The position numbers and the translations under genes were made by a program. From Zygnema cylindricum (Eukaryota; Streptophyta; Zygnematophyceae; Zygnematales; Zygnemataceae): a DNA stretch of 64,000 nucleotides. Under the pieces are notes generated by a model. That model saw only the letters and a list, made by a program, of their open reading frames with translations, was not told where the DNA came from and did not search any database. Shown piece after piece: positions 11,182 through 22,654 of the stretch; positions within the stretch are counted from its first letter, which is position 1; each line of letters opens with the position of its first letter. The DNA lies in contig JBBHKE010001969.1 of assembly GCA_037447655.1 (NCBI GenBank), positions 493,841 to 557,840 of the forward strand, written 5' to 3'.

Positions 11182-11885
11182 GGATCAAACACACAAAAGA
11201 TCACTAACAATTGAAGTCGCTAGTGAGCTCCTCTTCTTTATGATCGTGTTTCCGGCATCCAAAAAATTGAATTCAGACATTGAGCAATAAGCCGGAATAG
11301 CTAGAACGGATCTAGCTTGTGTCGCTAGAATAGGAAATCCTACATCTTTCGCACATACACTTGATATTTTTTTCCACCATCCAAGTATGTTAAAGTTCAA
11401 TCTTTTGTCGTTGGTTATTTTTAAAACAAAATAACATTTCGATTCGACATTAACGAGCTTTTTTTTGTCGGTGGTAATAAGAACCTAATTTTCATCATCG
11501 CTCTCCCCAAGAAAATTGTGCAAACTGTCTATACTTTGCGATGTTTTTCGTTTTTTTATATAAATTGAGGACTACCGAAATTAACGTCATCACCGAGGTC
11601 GTTTACGAATTCTCGAAGTTTGACCCTCGCGCTTTCAATATCCGTTTTCGATACCCCACTTACTCAAACCTTTGTTTTTTGTCAGAGATCTGAGAGAGCC
11701 ACGACAATATGATACTCGTGAAGGCCCCACTTTGGTGGGGCAAATATCATAAAATGTTCTTTCAATTTTTGCAAGTTTGGGGAATCGGCAGGGAATTCTT
11801 TGAGTAATTTCACCATTTTTTAATTTTTGAAGTTCGTTTTGGATTTTAGTTTTAAGAGAAGCGAGGATGTTTTTCTCCATTTTGG
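11182..11885 (-). pseudogene. hAT transposase remnant (C-terminal dimerisation region)
   Basis: The minus-strand translation at 11,185-11,400 has the hAT C-terminal signature in order: ILGWWKKISS, then FPILATQARSVLAIPA, then SEFNFLDAG and a KRSSLA segment, corresponding to the usual LxWWK, FPxLAxxARxxLxIPAS and SERxFSxAG blocks. Upstream in the same direction, HNFLGESDDEN followed by an in-frame stop matches the spacer before this domain, and 11,635-11,880 may hold more of the transposase, less clearly. Normal hAT transposases are 600 or more residues; here only the tail can be read, and the usual SER-FS block has drifted. It is plausibly the decayed source of one of the neighbouring 8-bp-duplication MITEs, but no shared terminal repeats tie them together. 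Confidence 0.75.
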
Positions 11886-12150
11886 TGTATGACTAGGTTC
11901 TGGTTGAATTGTGGTCGAGTTTCTCTAACTTAAATGGCAGTTCAGTTTGTTGATTTATTGTTTGAAACACGTAAGCCAATAATTACGATTTGTCGTGGGA
12001 AATTGACGTAATAATTTGATTTCCACTGATTCAATAACTAATATGTGCACGTCGCATGAAATTGACAAAAAAATATGAGATATTTGTGGAAACACCGTAT
12101 TGAATACATAATTAGCAATTTGCAATAATGTACGACGTGTGAGTACTTAC

Positions 12151-12528
12151 TAGTATAGAGGACCATTTGCCGATATTCGATATGTATCGAATTTCAGGTA
12201 CCCGATAATCGATAAACCGCTTCGATATATCGAAAAGCTAATTTTGCAAAATATCGCAGATATATCGTATCGCCGATATATCGAGGCTTTTTTTTGTAAT
12301 ACTACTACAACTGGTGGTACAAGCTACTGCTGCTGCCAGCTGGTAGTATTAGCTACTGGGTAGTACTCTCTACTGCTGCTGCCACTGTTGTTCCCAGTAC
12401 TATGCGATATATGTCGATGGCTTGTGTTGGTCTCGGTGCAATATATGGAGCAGTCTGCTCGATCGATATTTAATATATATCGAATATCGATATTATTGCG
12501 ATATGAATTTAACCGATAGCCAACACTA
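12151..12528. mobile_element. family A hAT-type MITE, copy 2 (deleted)
   Basis: Right end CCGATAGCCAACACTA matches family A; the left end TAGTATAGAGGACC has lost part of the terminal repeat. It keeps the subterminal GGACCATTTGCCGATATTCG block and a short piece of the GCTGCTGCCAGC array. Flanks GTACTTAC and TTAATTAC agree at six of eight positions. At 378 bp it is an internally deleted derivative. Confidence 0.7.
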
Positions 12529-12547
12529 TTAATTACAACCTGTCCCG

Positions 12548-13414
12548 CATAGATGTCTCATTCGTACTGATTTTGACATTTTTACGAAATTTCGTTATTT
12601 TTTCTAGATTTTGAACCTTTCGCTAAATGAGTATACTTTTCAAACGGATAAAACGTACGAATATTGTGTACTGAAATCTAAAAAAAAATACGTTTTATTT
12701 CCGCGCACGAAGTTTGAAATAAATTTGTACGGTTCATCATTACAACGAAGCCGCCATAGAATCCGCCATTGAAGGCTCGATTGACGCCACACTTGAAGCT
12801 TCCACGAACCTCTTCACAGGCATCCATGTCTTCCTTGGCCTCGAGGAGCAGAGTGGGAGCATGTTAAGGCTCCAAAGGGATATGATGGATTTTTTTTTTC
12901 AATTATGATTTTGTCATTACCCAATCTGAACTACAAAAATGGTTATTTTTTGCTTCAATTTTGAATTTTATCATTATTATTAAATGTTGACATATAGAAA
13001 TGGATATATTTTTTTTAATTGTGATTTTGTCATTACTCAATTTTGACATTCAAAAATGGTTATTTTTTGCTTAAATTGTAAATTTGTGAATGGTGACATG
13101 TTGTAATAGGGGCAAGCGCGGGAATGGCGTTGACAGGGCACCAGCGCTGCCTTGGCTCTGGCGACAAGTCTAGTCTGATCGCTGGTCGCAGGTCAAGCGT
13201 CCAACGAATTGTCTTTGGTTTTCGTTTAAAACTTTTGAAATTTTGATAAAGTTGTCATCGTATTTTTCGTTATCAATTAAATGTTTTAATATTTTTTTTA
13301 ATTTTTATTTTTAGTATGGAGTCAAAGTCGGTCAACGTATTTATAATTTTCGAACTTTGTTTCATGCGCATATTAGTTATTTTTTTGGTGTTTCATGCGT
13401 GCATTTTATGCGTT
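12548..13414. mobile_element. family C element, copy 1 (right end missing)
   Basis: Begins CATAGATGTCTCATTCGTAC and runs parallel to the complete copy at 17,798 through the AACGAAGCCGCCATAGAATC region and the CATGCGTGCATTTTATGCG region, but lacks the last 15 bp of terminal repeat, so no target duplication can be scored. Confidence 0.75.
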
Positions 13415-13654
13415 AATAATTTGACATATTTCTCGAAACACCATATAAAGTGCATAATCAAAACACTTTACAATAGAGTACGATTTGGGGCCCTATAACT
13501 TCCAGTAAGATTTGAGAAATGAATAGTGTTGGTACCGTGTCAGGTTTGCGATGCTAATTATGATGTCGCGTCCTTTCAGGATACCAAGAGTATAAATTAC
13601 AATAATGTTAGATAGTATGGACAGCACAAAACCTTCATTATTTTTCGTTTTTTG

Positions 13655-13950
13655 CTTAACCGACTGTAACCGATTTTTTTTTTTTTGTGAATCACCTGCC
13701 GGAATCTGCCCGTCCCCCCAAATTTGGCAACCGAATCCGTTCCGGATCCGACACAGTCGGTCTGTTAACGGTATTCGCCCGACCCCCCAAATTTGGCAAC
13801 CGAATCCGTTCCGGATCCGACACGGGCGGTCTGTTAACGGTCGGTTACAGCTTTAGTTAACCGTGTGCGACCTCTGGCGTCGGGTACTCAGATTTAAAAA
13901 AAAAAAATGTTGGTTTCGGTTATCTAAAATTTTGTCTTTTGCGACCTCTG
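13655..13950 (-). repeat. two adjoining family B repeats, minus orientation
   Basis: Read on the minus strand, 13,950-13,877 matches the B segment at 9,226 and continues at 13,876 into the B segment of 8,818, each starting CAGAGGTCGCA. Within the second there is a tandem duplication of about 67 bp (CCCCAAATTTGGCAACCG repeated near 13,715 and 13,782). Confidence 0.65.
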
Positions 13951-14487
13951 TGGGTAAATAAAAAAAAGGTACAAATTGGTTATTGGTGAGAAGTTACCGA
14001 TACCACAAAACCACAAAATACCCGATTTTTGGTCAGAATCGCGATTTTAGTGCGATGACCCAAAAAACGAGTCCATTGCAGGAGCGGGCTCAACATTTTG
14101 ACCATTCGCAGTCCACCGCGTCGTAATGGAAACATATAGGAAGAAACAAAAAATAGAAAAAACGGGGAAAGAACGAAAATGTGACCGTGGCAAATTTTTG
14201 TTTGGACCATTTAAATTTCCATTTTGCGACGGTTGAAGAATAGTCGACGACGATTCGACGATTTTTACGAGCACATGAAATATTTTCGGGTTTAAATTTT
14301 CTATAACAGAGAAGACACGCGTAATCATTTAACAGGTTTTCTAAGGTCAGCGCGACTGTGCATATTATTGAACATTGTACGGCTATTTTTGTCGATCATC
14401 GCTACAGTACTGTACTTTTCACTATTGAATTTTAATTTTTTGTTTTGCCCTCTGGACAAAGCTTTGTCCTAGCGCTTGTATTTTTTG
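13951..14487. other. unassigned sequence between repeats
   Basis: Minus-strand frames of 76 and 93 codons overlap here in different phases but share no motif with any family I know. No terminal repeats or splice series were found. Confidence 0.4.
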
Positions 14488-14885
14488 TGGTGTTAGGTAT
14501 CGAGGACCTATTGCCGATATTCGATATATGTTGAATTTTAAGTACCCGAAAATCAATATATCGCATCCATGTACCGAGAACCTAAATATCCGGATATTTA
14601 TGCGATAATTTTATTTTTTTTCCGATTATTTTTTCAACCCCCCCCCCCCCCCCCCCCCCCGTGCGGACACTCAGTGGTGGGGGAGGGGGGAAGAGCTGGG
14701 GATTGCGTACAATTTTTTGTACAATTTTCCGTACTTTACCTGTACGGACACCCATTTTTTACGATATATATCGCGATGCTTTATGTTGGTCTCGGAACGA
14801 TATATCGAGGACTTTGCTCAATCGATATTCGATATATCGAATATCGAAATTATCGCGATATGAAATTACCCGATACCCAACACTA
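14488..14885. mobile_element. family A hAT-type MITE, copy 3
   Basis: Ends TGGTGTTAGGTATCGAGG and CCCGATACCCAACACTA, flanked by a perfect 8-bp duplication ATTTTTTG (14,480-14,487 and 14,886-14,893). It is 398 bp long. The middle holds a run of about twenty C bases and then GTGGTGGGGGAGGGG, which makes assembly and length here uncertain. Confidence 0.9.
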
Positions 14886-15019
14886 ATTTTTTGGGTTACG
14901 GTAATTATTATGTACCCCAATGTGTGTAGTATTATTGTCGTTTTCCTGTTGTCAGTCATTTTCACCATTTTTACATCGTGTTTTTTGGCCGACTTTTGTA
15001 TGTATTGGTTAATCTCATA

Positions 15020-15720
15020 GTTGTCCCGTGCGCATAATACGCACGAAACAAACGCGCGAAACTACGCACGATACGCATTTAACGATGAAAAAAATGTTAT
15101 TAAATGCGTACCTGACTATGTAACCGTACATTTTCGTACATTTGCGTACTTTTTTTGTACATTTCAGTACTTTTAGGGGGTTTGAGGAATTTTGGGGTAC
15201 ATTCTCGTGCCTTCTCAAATATTTATGTTAAACAACCAACTATTATTCGTACATTTACGTACAGTGTCCTTATTTTTTGGTACTTTTTACGGTTATTATT
15301 TTGATATTTTTATGGTACATTTTCGTACTTTTTCGTATATTTGAGTTATACAGACTTACATTTTCGTACATATACGTACGACATCCGTATATTTCAATAC
15401 TTTTAGGGTTAGTGATGGGGGGATTTTAGGGTGTTTAGGGTACTTCCCGTGCATTTCGTACATTCCGGTAAATTACAGTAAAGCTGCCTTTCATTATCCG
15501 TACTCCTTGGTTTTTTAGGGCACACATGTCGTACAACGACGTACATTTCCGTATGTTTTCCGTACGTTTTTAGGATTTTTTAAGGATTTTTTAGGGCTAA
15601 GGGGACGGTTTCCGTACGTTTTCGTACATCGTACAGCGAAAATAACGAACGGTATGAAAGTAACGAATACTACGTAGTTTTCGAAAAAAAGTTGAAATCT
15701 GTACGAATAGGACAACTATG
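15020..15720. repeat. GTAC-dense sequence
   Basis: GTACATTTTCGTAC, CGTACATTTACGTAC and similar motifs recur every 20-40 bp with varying spacing. There is no fixed unit and no coding potential. It could be decayed LTR or MITE interior, since the LTRs in this window are also GTAC-rich. Confidence 0.5.
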
Positions 15721-15910
15721 GTTAATCTTTTTTTGGAAGCCATGTATATTTTTTTTTCATTTTCCATGATCACCATTCGTACGGGTTACTAAGTGGTGCC
15801 GAACTACACACCCGACGAAACTTGTAATGAACCTAACCTGTACTATACAGTATAGTAGTACTGTAGCAATACAGTACATGCAATACAAACAAAGATTGTT
15901 TCCTTCGATC

Positions 15911-16447
15911 CAATAAATAAAGGGAATTGCTAATCGCAGAGACGATTTTGCTGCGCGCAGGTTGTTGTCTGAAATTGTACATTAGTACAGTTTCGTACAA
16001 GCTACGTACCTTTAAGGTCAGATTTGACGGTCAATCTGTCGAACAACTTTGACTGGCGGAATATTGTAACGGTGGTTAAAAAGTGTCGCGCTTGCAAACG
16101 TTGACCGTCATAAAAATAAAAACAATTAACACGGCCGGCGCAAGGTTTACTGTAACAAAACTTCGGCAGCCACATATAAATATAGGGAATTGATCATGAC
16201 AGTGACTGTTTTGGCTGCGCACAGTCACTTACGTCATTGTGTCAAAAGACGTACGTTTGAAGTACACATTGGTACAAATAAAGTACCGTTGAGTATAAAT
16301 TTGACGGTCAATCGGATGGACATCTTTGACTTTCATAATATTGTTTCGACCGCTTAAAATTTTGCCGCGCTTGCGAACGTCGACCGTCATAATAAAATTA
16401 GCAATTCACACGGCCGGCGAGCGTTTACGGTAACAAAACTACATGTA
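15911..16447 (+). repeat. tandem duplication of a ~268-bp unit
   Basis: Two diverged direct copies, about 15,911-16,178 and 16,179-16,447. Shared landmarks are AGGGAATTG at the start, TTTTGCTGCGC / TTTTGGCTGCGC, GACGGTCAATC, GCGCTTGC-AACGT, GACCGTCATAA, CACGGCCGGCG and GTAACAAAACT. No coding signal. Confidence 0.75.
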
Positions 16448-17071
16448 AATAAAATGGTTGCAGACAGTAACTTTTTGTCGTTATGTGAGCTCCACGGTGA
16501 GAGCCCTTAGCCGCAAAATTGAAGTTGAATCGTCTAAGTGTTACATTGAACTTAGACGCAAAGTGAAACGAAACCTATTGAAACTGAAAGTACTATAAGT
16601 CTCGTACGGAAATATTATAACGCACGAAACGAAATAAACTTTTATAATAAAACAAACCGGCGTAAAAATATCATTTGAAATTAAATGAAAAAAATGAGCG
16701 TCGTCACGCGCGACGAAATCGAGCCACGCTATTTAGGAATCAACATACTTACATTGACAAGATCGTAGCAGGATCGGCCGTACAAAGGTATTGCCGCTTT
16801 GTCGTACACATAAATTACTTCCGCGGACGAAAAAATCGCGTCACGCTTCGCGAACCAACATTTCCTCGCAATCGACCAGCGTGCGACTCGAACAAATGAA
16901 TACCGGTCGGCGCTCGCACCAAACCGAACCGACACAAAAGTACAGTACCGAACGAAACAAAACATAACTGACGCGAACCGAAAAAAATTAAACTGCACGA
17001 TTTCGGCCGACGCCGATTCGCCCAATATCCTAACATTTCGCTGTCAATGTAAGGATGTTGATTCATAAATA
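16448..17071. other. unassigned sequence up to assembly gap
   Basis: Several short frames on both strands, none with recognisable motifs, in CG-containing unique-looking DNA. It ends at the run of Ns. Confidence 0.4.
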
Positions 17072-17081
17072 NNNNNNNNNN
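17072..17081. other. assembly gap (10 N)
   Basis: Ten N bases. The true distance across the gap is unknown, so linkage between the left and right parts depends on the scaffolding. Confidence 0.98.
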
Positions 17082-17242
17082 AACTTCTTCGTCCCCCGGT
17101 ATCAGATAGTGTTACCTTTGATTCTAAAGGAGAGGTAGTTCCGTCTGAGCAGTCAACGGTTTTCCTTCTAAAACCGTCATAACAGAAAAGATATTCTTTA
17201 CTACGATGATCTATAGCATCTTGTAAAAACAGAAAACACTCA

Positions 17243-17556
17243 AAGCAGCTGCCTCAGCCCTTCCAGCCAAGCTTGAGATAGGAAAACTGCTTCCTATCAG
17301 GATTGTCCCACCTCTCACAAAAGACAAAAATGTTCTACGATATCTAGTAGCATCATTTCTTATAGAAAAGACAATACTGCCAAAATCTTCCTTTTGGCAA
17401 CTGACGAGTCTGCCTTGATGGAGAGGAAATCTTAGTTTCCATTGTGATAGACTATGGCCCCCTGCTTCTTCAAAGACATTTATTGAAAAGTCTAGTTTTG
17501 ACTTTAAGTAAGAATTGCATTGAAGGCGAGGGAAAGCCTTCGGAGGCTTATTACAT
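17243..17556 (-). pseudogene. partial copy of the exon at 62,431-62,822
   Basis: The minus-strand translation runs CNKPPKAFPRLQCN, LDFSINVFEEAGGH, RFPLHQGRL, SCQKEDFGSIVFS and ISSLAGRAE, nearly the same residues as the exon at 62,431-62,822. Similarity starts abruptly at TGTAATAAGCC (about 17,556) and stops before the exon's splice donor; the donor and the following exons are not found here. The frame is open for 133 codons including non-homologous ends. It is a displaced exon fragment, probably without function, of a host gene I cannot name. Confidence 0.75.
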
Positions 17557-17797
17557 TTCCCTTTTATGTCCGGGCAATATATGAAGCTTTTGGCTTGTGA
17601 TATGGTTTCCATGCTGTAGATGCAATTATCTGCAGTCTTAAATGATACTTTGGTGTTGAATGTTTGTTGCTCTATGGGAAACAGCTCACAAAAAGACGAA
17701 ACGTCTCACTGTTCACAATTCAGGGAGGTCGGATTTGACACTACACTGGCCAAAAACACTGGCCATATGCTAATTAGGGTTAAGGATTTATTAGGGT

Positions 17798-18679
17798 CAT
17801 AGATGTCTCATTCGTACGGATTTTGACATTTTTACGAAATTTCGTTATTTTTTCTAGATTTTGAATCTTTCGTTAAATGCGTATACTTTTCGTACGGATA
17901 AAACGTACGAATATTATGTACGGAAATTTCAAAAAAGAGACGTTTTATTTCCGCGCACGAAGTTTGAAAGAAATTTGTACGGTTCATCATTACAACGACG
18001 CCGCCATTGAATCCGCCATTGAAGGCTCGATTGAAGCCACACTAAAAGCTTCCACGAACCTCTTCACAGGCAGCCATGTCTAGGCCTCGAGGAGCAGAGT
18101 GAGAGCATGTTAGCTGTTAAGGCTCCAAAGGGACATGATGGATTTTTTTTGTTTCAATTATGATTTTGTCATTACCCAATTTGAAATACAAAAATAGTTA
18201 TTTTTTGTTTCAATTTTGAATTTATCATTACTAAATGTTGACATATAGAAATGGATACTTTTCTTTCAATTGTGATTTTGTCATTATTCAATTTTGACAT
18301 TCAAAAATTGTGATTTTTTGCTTCGAGTGTAAATTTGTGCGACATGTTGTAATAGGGGCAAGCGCCCGCATGGCGCCGACAGGGCGCCGGCGATGAGCCC
18401 AGCGCCGAGGCAGTCTGGTCGCTGGCAACGTGACAGTTTGATCGCTGGTTGCAGGTTCAGCGTCCAGCGAATCGTCGTTGGTGGTCGTTTAGAACTTTTG
18501 AAATTTTGATAAAGTTGTCATCGTACTTTTCGTTATCGATTAAATGTTTTAATATTTATTTTTAGTATGGAGTCAAAGTCGGTCAACGCATTTTATAATT
18601 TTTGAACTTAGTTTCATGCGCATATTCGTTATATTTTTGGCGTTTCATGCGTGCGTTTTATGCGCATGAGACATCTATG
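17798..18679. mobile_element. family C MITE-like element, complete
   Basis: Terminal inverted repeats CATAGATGTCTCAT and ATGAGACATCTATG, flanked by a perfect 8-bp duplication ATTAGGGT (17,790-17,797 and 18,680-18,687). It is 882 bp with no transposase. The interior includes a stretch near 17,985-18,085 (GCCGCCATTGAATCCGCC) and AT-rich blocks with repeated ATTTTGTCATTA. Duplication length suggests hAT; the CATAG ends are less typical. Confidence 0.92.
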
Positions 18680-18717
18680 ATTAGGGTTAATGCCACGCCC
18701 TTCAACATGGTTGTTAA

Positions 18718-19352
18718 CATAGTTCAAAAGTAGGCGTTTTTATGGAAGGCCTTTGGTAGGCGCACAAAACTTGGCACTAAACTTGCATAGAGTAGGCATA
18801 CTGTATGTGTGTGCGTTGTGCACACTCTTGTACGAACGTACGAATGTGACGTATGACTATAGTGCAGCGCACGCCGCCAAAAGAATTTTTTAAGCGAACT
18901 GACACGGCGTAGGATGACATTCCGCGAGAAAGAAAACCGCTAGATTTTTTTTTTTATCGTCCCATACTACCTGGTTGGTCAATTTGAGGCTTTATTTAGT
19001 GTGGCCTTCGAAATTGCAGACACTAATATGACAGATAGTCTTATCGTAAGTTGTGTTGTGGGCTTTTCATGTGATCTTCTTAGATCACTACTTTGATCGA
19101 AGACCGTCCGATCGTCCAAATCTGACGGTCTAAATAAAAAATACATCAAAACTCACAGATTTTTTTTTGTCCGAATGTTTTTCAAAATTTAGACATGGCA
19201 TTTAATTCTCTATCGATCGATGTGCAACTCAACCCTGTAACTATTTTTTTTCATTTTGCGACCAATACAATATGGGTTTTTAGGTCATATTGTATGTTTT
19301 ACATACAATGGGCATATTGTATGGGCCTACTTTCACCTACTTTTGAACTATG
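18718..19352. mobile_element. family D MITE-like element, complete
   Basis: Ends CATAGTTCAAAAGTAGG and CCTACTTTTGAACTATG, flanked by a perfect 8-bp duplication GTTGTTAA (18,710-18,717 and 19,353-19,360). It is 635 bp and non-coding. The right part carries CATATTGTATG/CATACAATATG palindromes. A second copy, in reverse orientation, enters the window end at 63,604. Confidence 0.92.
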
Positions 19353-19360
19353 GTTGTTAA

Positions 19361-19997
19361 CACTTTTTTGTGATTTTTGGCCGAAAGAAGCTTTGACCAA
19401 ATTGGTATTATTAACTCTAATGGTAGTGGGCCGGTGATAGTGGTTCTATGTGACAAATTTAGTTAGTGTCAGAAAACAAATGAGGAAAAATATTATGCAA
19501 GTACAAACATCCAATCAAATAGAATTCTCAGTGATAGCATCCAACAGGTTAGCCGGTTCAAAGAGGTTTAAAGATATAAATTTCAATCTGGAAGGAATTA
19601 TAAGCTGACATGTGGCATAAAAAGTCAATAAAGTTGCAAATCTTTTCTGGCTAGTGCTTTGCAGTCCATAAACAACAACCATTTACAGTAAGGGCAGACT
19701 TCTATTAGGGAAAAAATGGGGTTTTTTACAGTTTCGTACAGGTTCGTACATCTTTTTTTCCAAGGAAAACAACATTACAAAAAAATGTCTAAGGTTTTAG
19801 GCGTAAATTCGGACCGTCGGATTCTATTACACTTTTTACCCGAGACGCCACGTCACCAACCCTACAGTTTGTTAAAACCATGCACAGGGAGGACAGTTCT
19901 CGAATACAAAACGTGTAAAAATAGTCCGTGTGGAAAAGGTTAAAAAAATCCACGAGGAGCGCGCGCACAGTTGCGTACACATCGCATGGGCCATGTG
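19361..19997. other. unassigned sequence
   Basis: Between a MITE and a solo LTR. Frames at 19,716-19,943 (plus) and 19,789-19,980 (minus) have no supporting motifs. Nothing else recognised. Confidence 0.4.
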
Positions 19998-20002
19998 CCT
20001 TC

Positions 20003-21177
20003 TGTTGATATTTGACTATTTTTTAGGTCTTTATAGAAAAAGATCAAAGGCAGTCTGTCCCTGACTCCCTTCTCCAAGCCCCCACATTTGTTGTAGTCAC
20101 TGAAGGCTTGATGGGGAGCTAGAGCCATGGCTGCCTAAGCTCACTAGAGAAGACAGGGGGTGGATTAGGTTTATTTACCAAAAGGTATTTGACGGACCCA
20201 GGAATTGATCCTGGTACCTGCTATACGTCATGTCACGGTAGACGTTAGCCCTAACCGTTAAGTCTAGGACTAATATTACGATATGTAGGGTTTGATAAAT
20301 ATATAAAGTATTGCACGCAGATTAAATCGTTTAACGGAGAATAGATACTTAGTGCATAGACACAGTTTAATTGAGTACGGAGTACGGTATTGGGACGAAA
20401 CGGATACCGCGCATTTGTTTCGATATCGAAACAAATACCGCGCACCAATTTTCGACGGCTTAAATTGAATGCCGATTTAAATCGGACGGCCGCGATAAAT
20501 GTCGAGATCGCGGAATAGGTTTTTTGGCGTTTTACGGTCACCGCCACGTCAATTGACACGTGGCAGGATAACATTGGATTTCGGGATCTCCGGGGATTAG
20601 AGGAACTAATCCGGATATGCCATGTGTCGACCTTTTGGCCATGTCGTACGATGGCCGTACAAGAGGTACACCGGCATCTGTACCTTTATATACGTTACAC
20701 TATTCCTATTGGTTCGTACCTCATCACTAGGGGGCTTAGAGAGGGGTTTTGGGACTTAGAATATTTCTGGTAGGTAGTTGCCTCTCCCCAGAGAGCACCT
20801 TGTATAAATGGCAAACTTTGGCCAGCCATAACTATCAATTTACTTGACCATTTTCAGTGATTCTTTTTGGTGCAGACTCAAGGGAGTCCACGCTACACAG
20901 GAGTGTAGTCAGTCAGAGTCTTTGCGTGCCAGGGTGGCTGCATTTCTAAGGGAAAGTCAAAGTGGGTGAATGTGTCCAAATCTCATATTCTAACTTTGCA
21001 TTCTGTGGTGGAACTGAGCACACACAAAGTGTTATTTCACAGGGGTGAATATATATTGGGGTTCTGACTGTCAAGGGGCCAGTCACTTGGGTTTATATCA
21101 ACTTGGAGTCGGCACTATCTAGATTAGCTTCTTTGGATCTGCATACTCTGAGGGCCAATGGAGGTCTCGGAGTTTCA
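20003..21177 (+). mobile_element. solo LTR, copia-type lineage (element sense = plus)
   Basis: Begins TGTTGATATTTG, ends GGTCTCGGAGTTTCA, and is flanked by CCTTC (19,998-20,002 and 21,178-21,182). In element sense it contains, in order, the conserved stem-loop (about 20,070-20,120), the antisense tRNA-like module (20,180-20,262), a GTAC-rich block (about 20,630-20,700), a TATA box TGTATAAATG at 20,801 and a U5-end hairpin (ACTCTGAG and CTCGGAGT). No internal domain follows, so it is a solo LTR left by LTR-LTR recombination. Confidence 0.9.
20180..20262 (-). other. tRNA-like module in LTR
   Basis: On the minus strand: A-box-like CTTAACGGTTAGGGCTAAC, B-box-like GGATCAATTCC (complement of 20,201-20,211), then TTTT (complement of 20,180-20,183). 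Same order and spacing as the other LTR copies. Confidence 0.6.
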
Positions 21178-21686
21178 CCTTCCGCCAGGGTGGTTGCGAA
21201 TCCGCCGAAATTGTCCCGTCACGCTCCCACCATCGAAATTTACTGCCTCCTTTTTGTCGTTGCAATTTGAAATTTTGGGTAGTACATTTAATGCCCTCTG
21301 TACGAGTCATTAATTACCTCTAGTGGTATAGATATTATCTTCGCCAGTACAAATATCACCTCCGTTTGTACAAATATTGCGTTCTGACATTGCATTCAAA
21401 GATTCTTTCAAGATTTTAAGCATCTAATATTAACCTACGTGTTACCAATCATATTGAGCCACGCAGATAAAAAGTGGTTCACTGACGCAACCTAATGGAA
21501 GGCACGCCATTCGGTAAAATATTCCGTACAAATACTGAGATGGCTAATGGAAGTCCACCCTAAATCGATTACTAAATGGGGAAGTTAGAATCTCCACGTG
21601 GATTCCAACTAGGAGGCTAATGGTTGTTTTTGCAATTTCGTGTCCTCCATTGGACTACAAAATTAAGGAAGCCTCTAGGTAATTTT

Positions 21687-22635
21687 TAACTAACCCACTT
21701 TCAACTCCCACCACTGTTGCCCAAACAAACAAGTTGATAATCCGACTGCACCCTTGTGCACTGTGGACTCCCTTGAGTTTGTAGGAAAAAAAATCATTGA
21801 AAACGGCCAACCAGCCGATTAGTTATGGGATGGCAAAGATGCCCATTTATACAAACTCTCAAAGAGAGAGGTGACTATCGACCACAATTTCCTAAGTCAT
21901 TATTCCCTCTCACAACCTTTACCTACTGAAAGTACGAACCAATCATATAACTGTGCAGTACAGAAAAGTACTATTGCCAGTGTATTTTATGTACGGCCTA
22001 TGTACGACAAGGCCATTAAGTGGACGCGTGTCCACTTTTTACTTGTCCTTATGTTTTTCGAAATTCTCGCGACCGAATGTTATCTCTCCACGTGGCGCCA
22101 GGTCATGCCACGTCACAAAATGCCAAAGTGACCATTCCGGGATCTCGGCGGTGATATGTGCCGTTGGATAGAAACTGACATTTAATTTTAGCCGTCGAAA
22201 CAAATGACCGATTCATTTGCTTCGTGTGGGATCATGTTCGCACTGTATTTAAATAGTTCTATATTTTTTCATTCGTAATTCTGGTAATTGGAGTTAAGGT
22301 TGTATCACAATTTAAGTATTTATCAAACTCTATGTATCTTAAAGAACTTCTATGACAGACCGGTTGGAGGTGACGGCTCCGCCTCGCTCTGCCGGTCGGA
22401 GGTTCGAGTCTTGCCGGACTCAACCTTTTGTTAAGAGTGACTTAAGTCACTCTTTAGTCCTGCTTAGTGGAGATGAGGCAGCCATGGCTCCACTACTCTC
22501 TCTCTCCTTCAGTGACTACAACAAGTATGGGGGATAGAGAAAAGAGGTGGAGGCAGGTTGCCTGTGCTTTTATTTCTTTTTCCTACTCAGCTATTCGGAC
22601 TTAGAAAATACTCTATAAATCTATTGATTTCAACA
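21687..22635 (-). mobile_element. solo LTR, copia-type lineage (element sense = minus)
   Basis: Flanked by ATTTT (21,682-21,686 and 22,636-22,640) and ending TTGATTTCAACA. The left terminus reads TAACTAACC where TG would be expected, so it is mutated or slightly shortened. Interior landmarks match the other LTRs: GTAC block at about 21,930-22,005, tRNA-like module at 22,353-22,429, GCCATGGCTCC, and the stem-loop with loop TTCAGTGACTACAACAAG. Confidence 0.75.
22353..22429 (+). other. tRNA-like module in LTR
   Basis: GACCGGTTGGAGGTGACGGC (D-arm/A-box-like), then B box GGTTCGAGTC at 22,401 and TTTT at 22,426. Its B box is the closest in the window to a genuine tRNA T-loop. No full cloverleaf with a seven-pair acceptor stem could be drawn. 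Confidence 0.6.
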
Positions 22636-22654
22636 ATTTTGCCTTTGTTTATAG

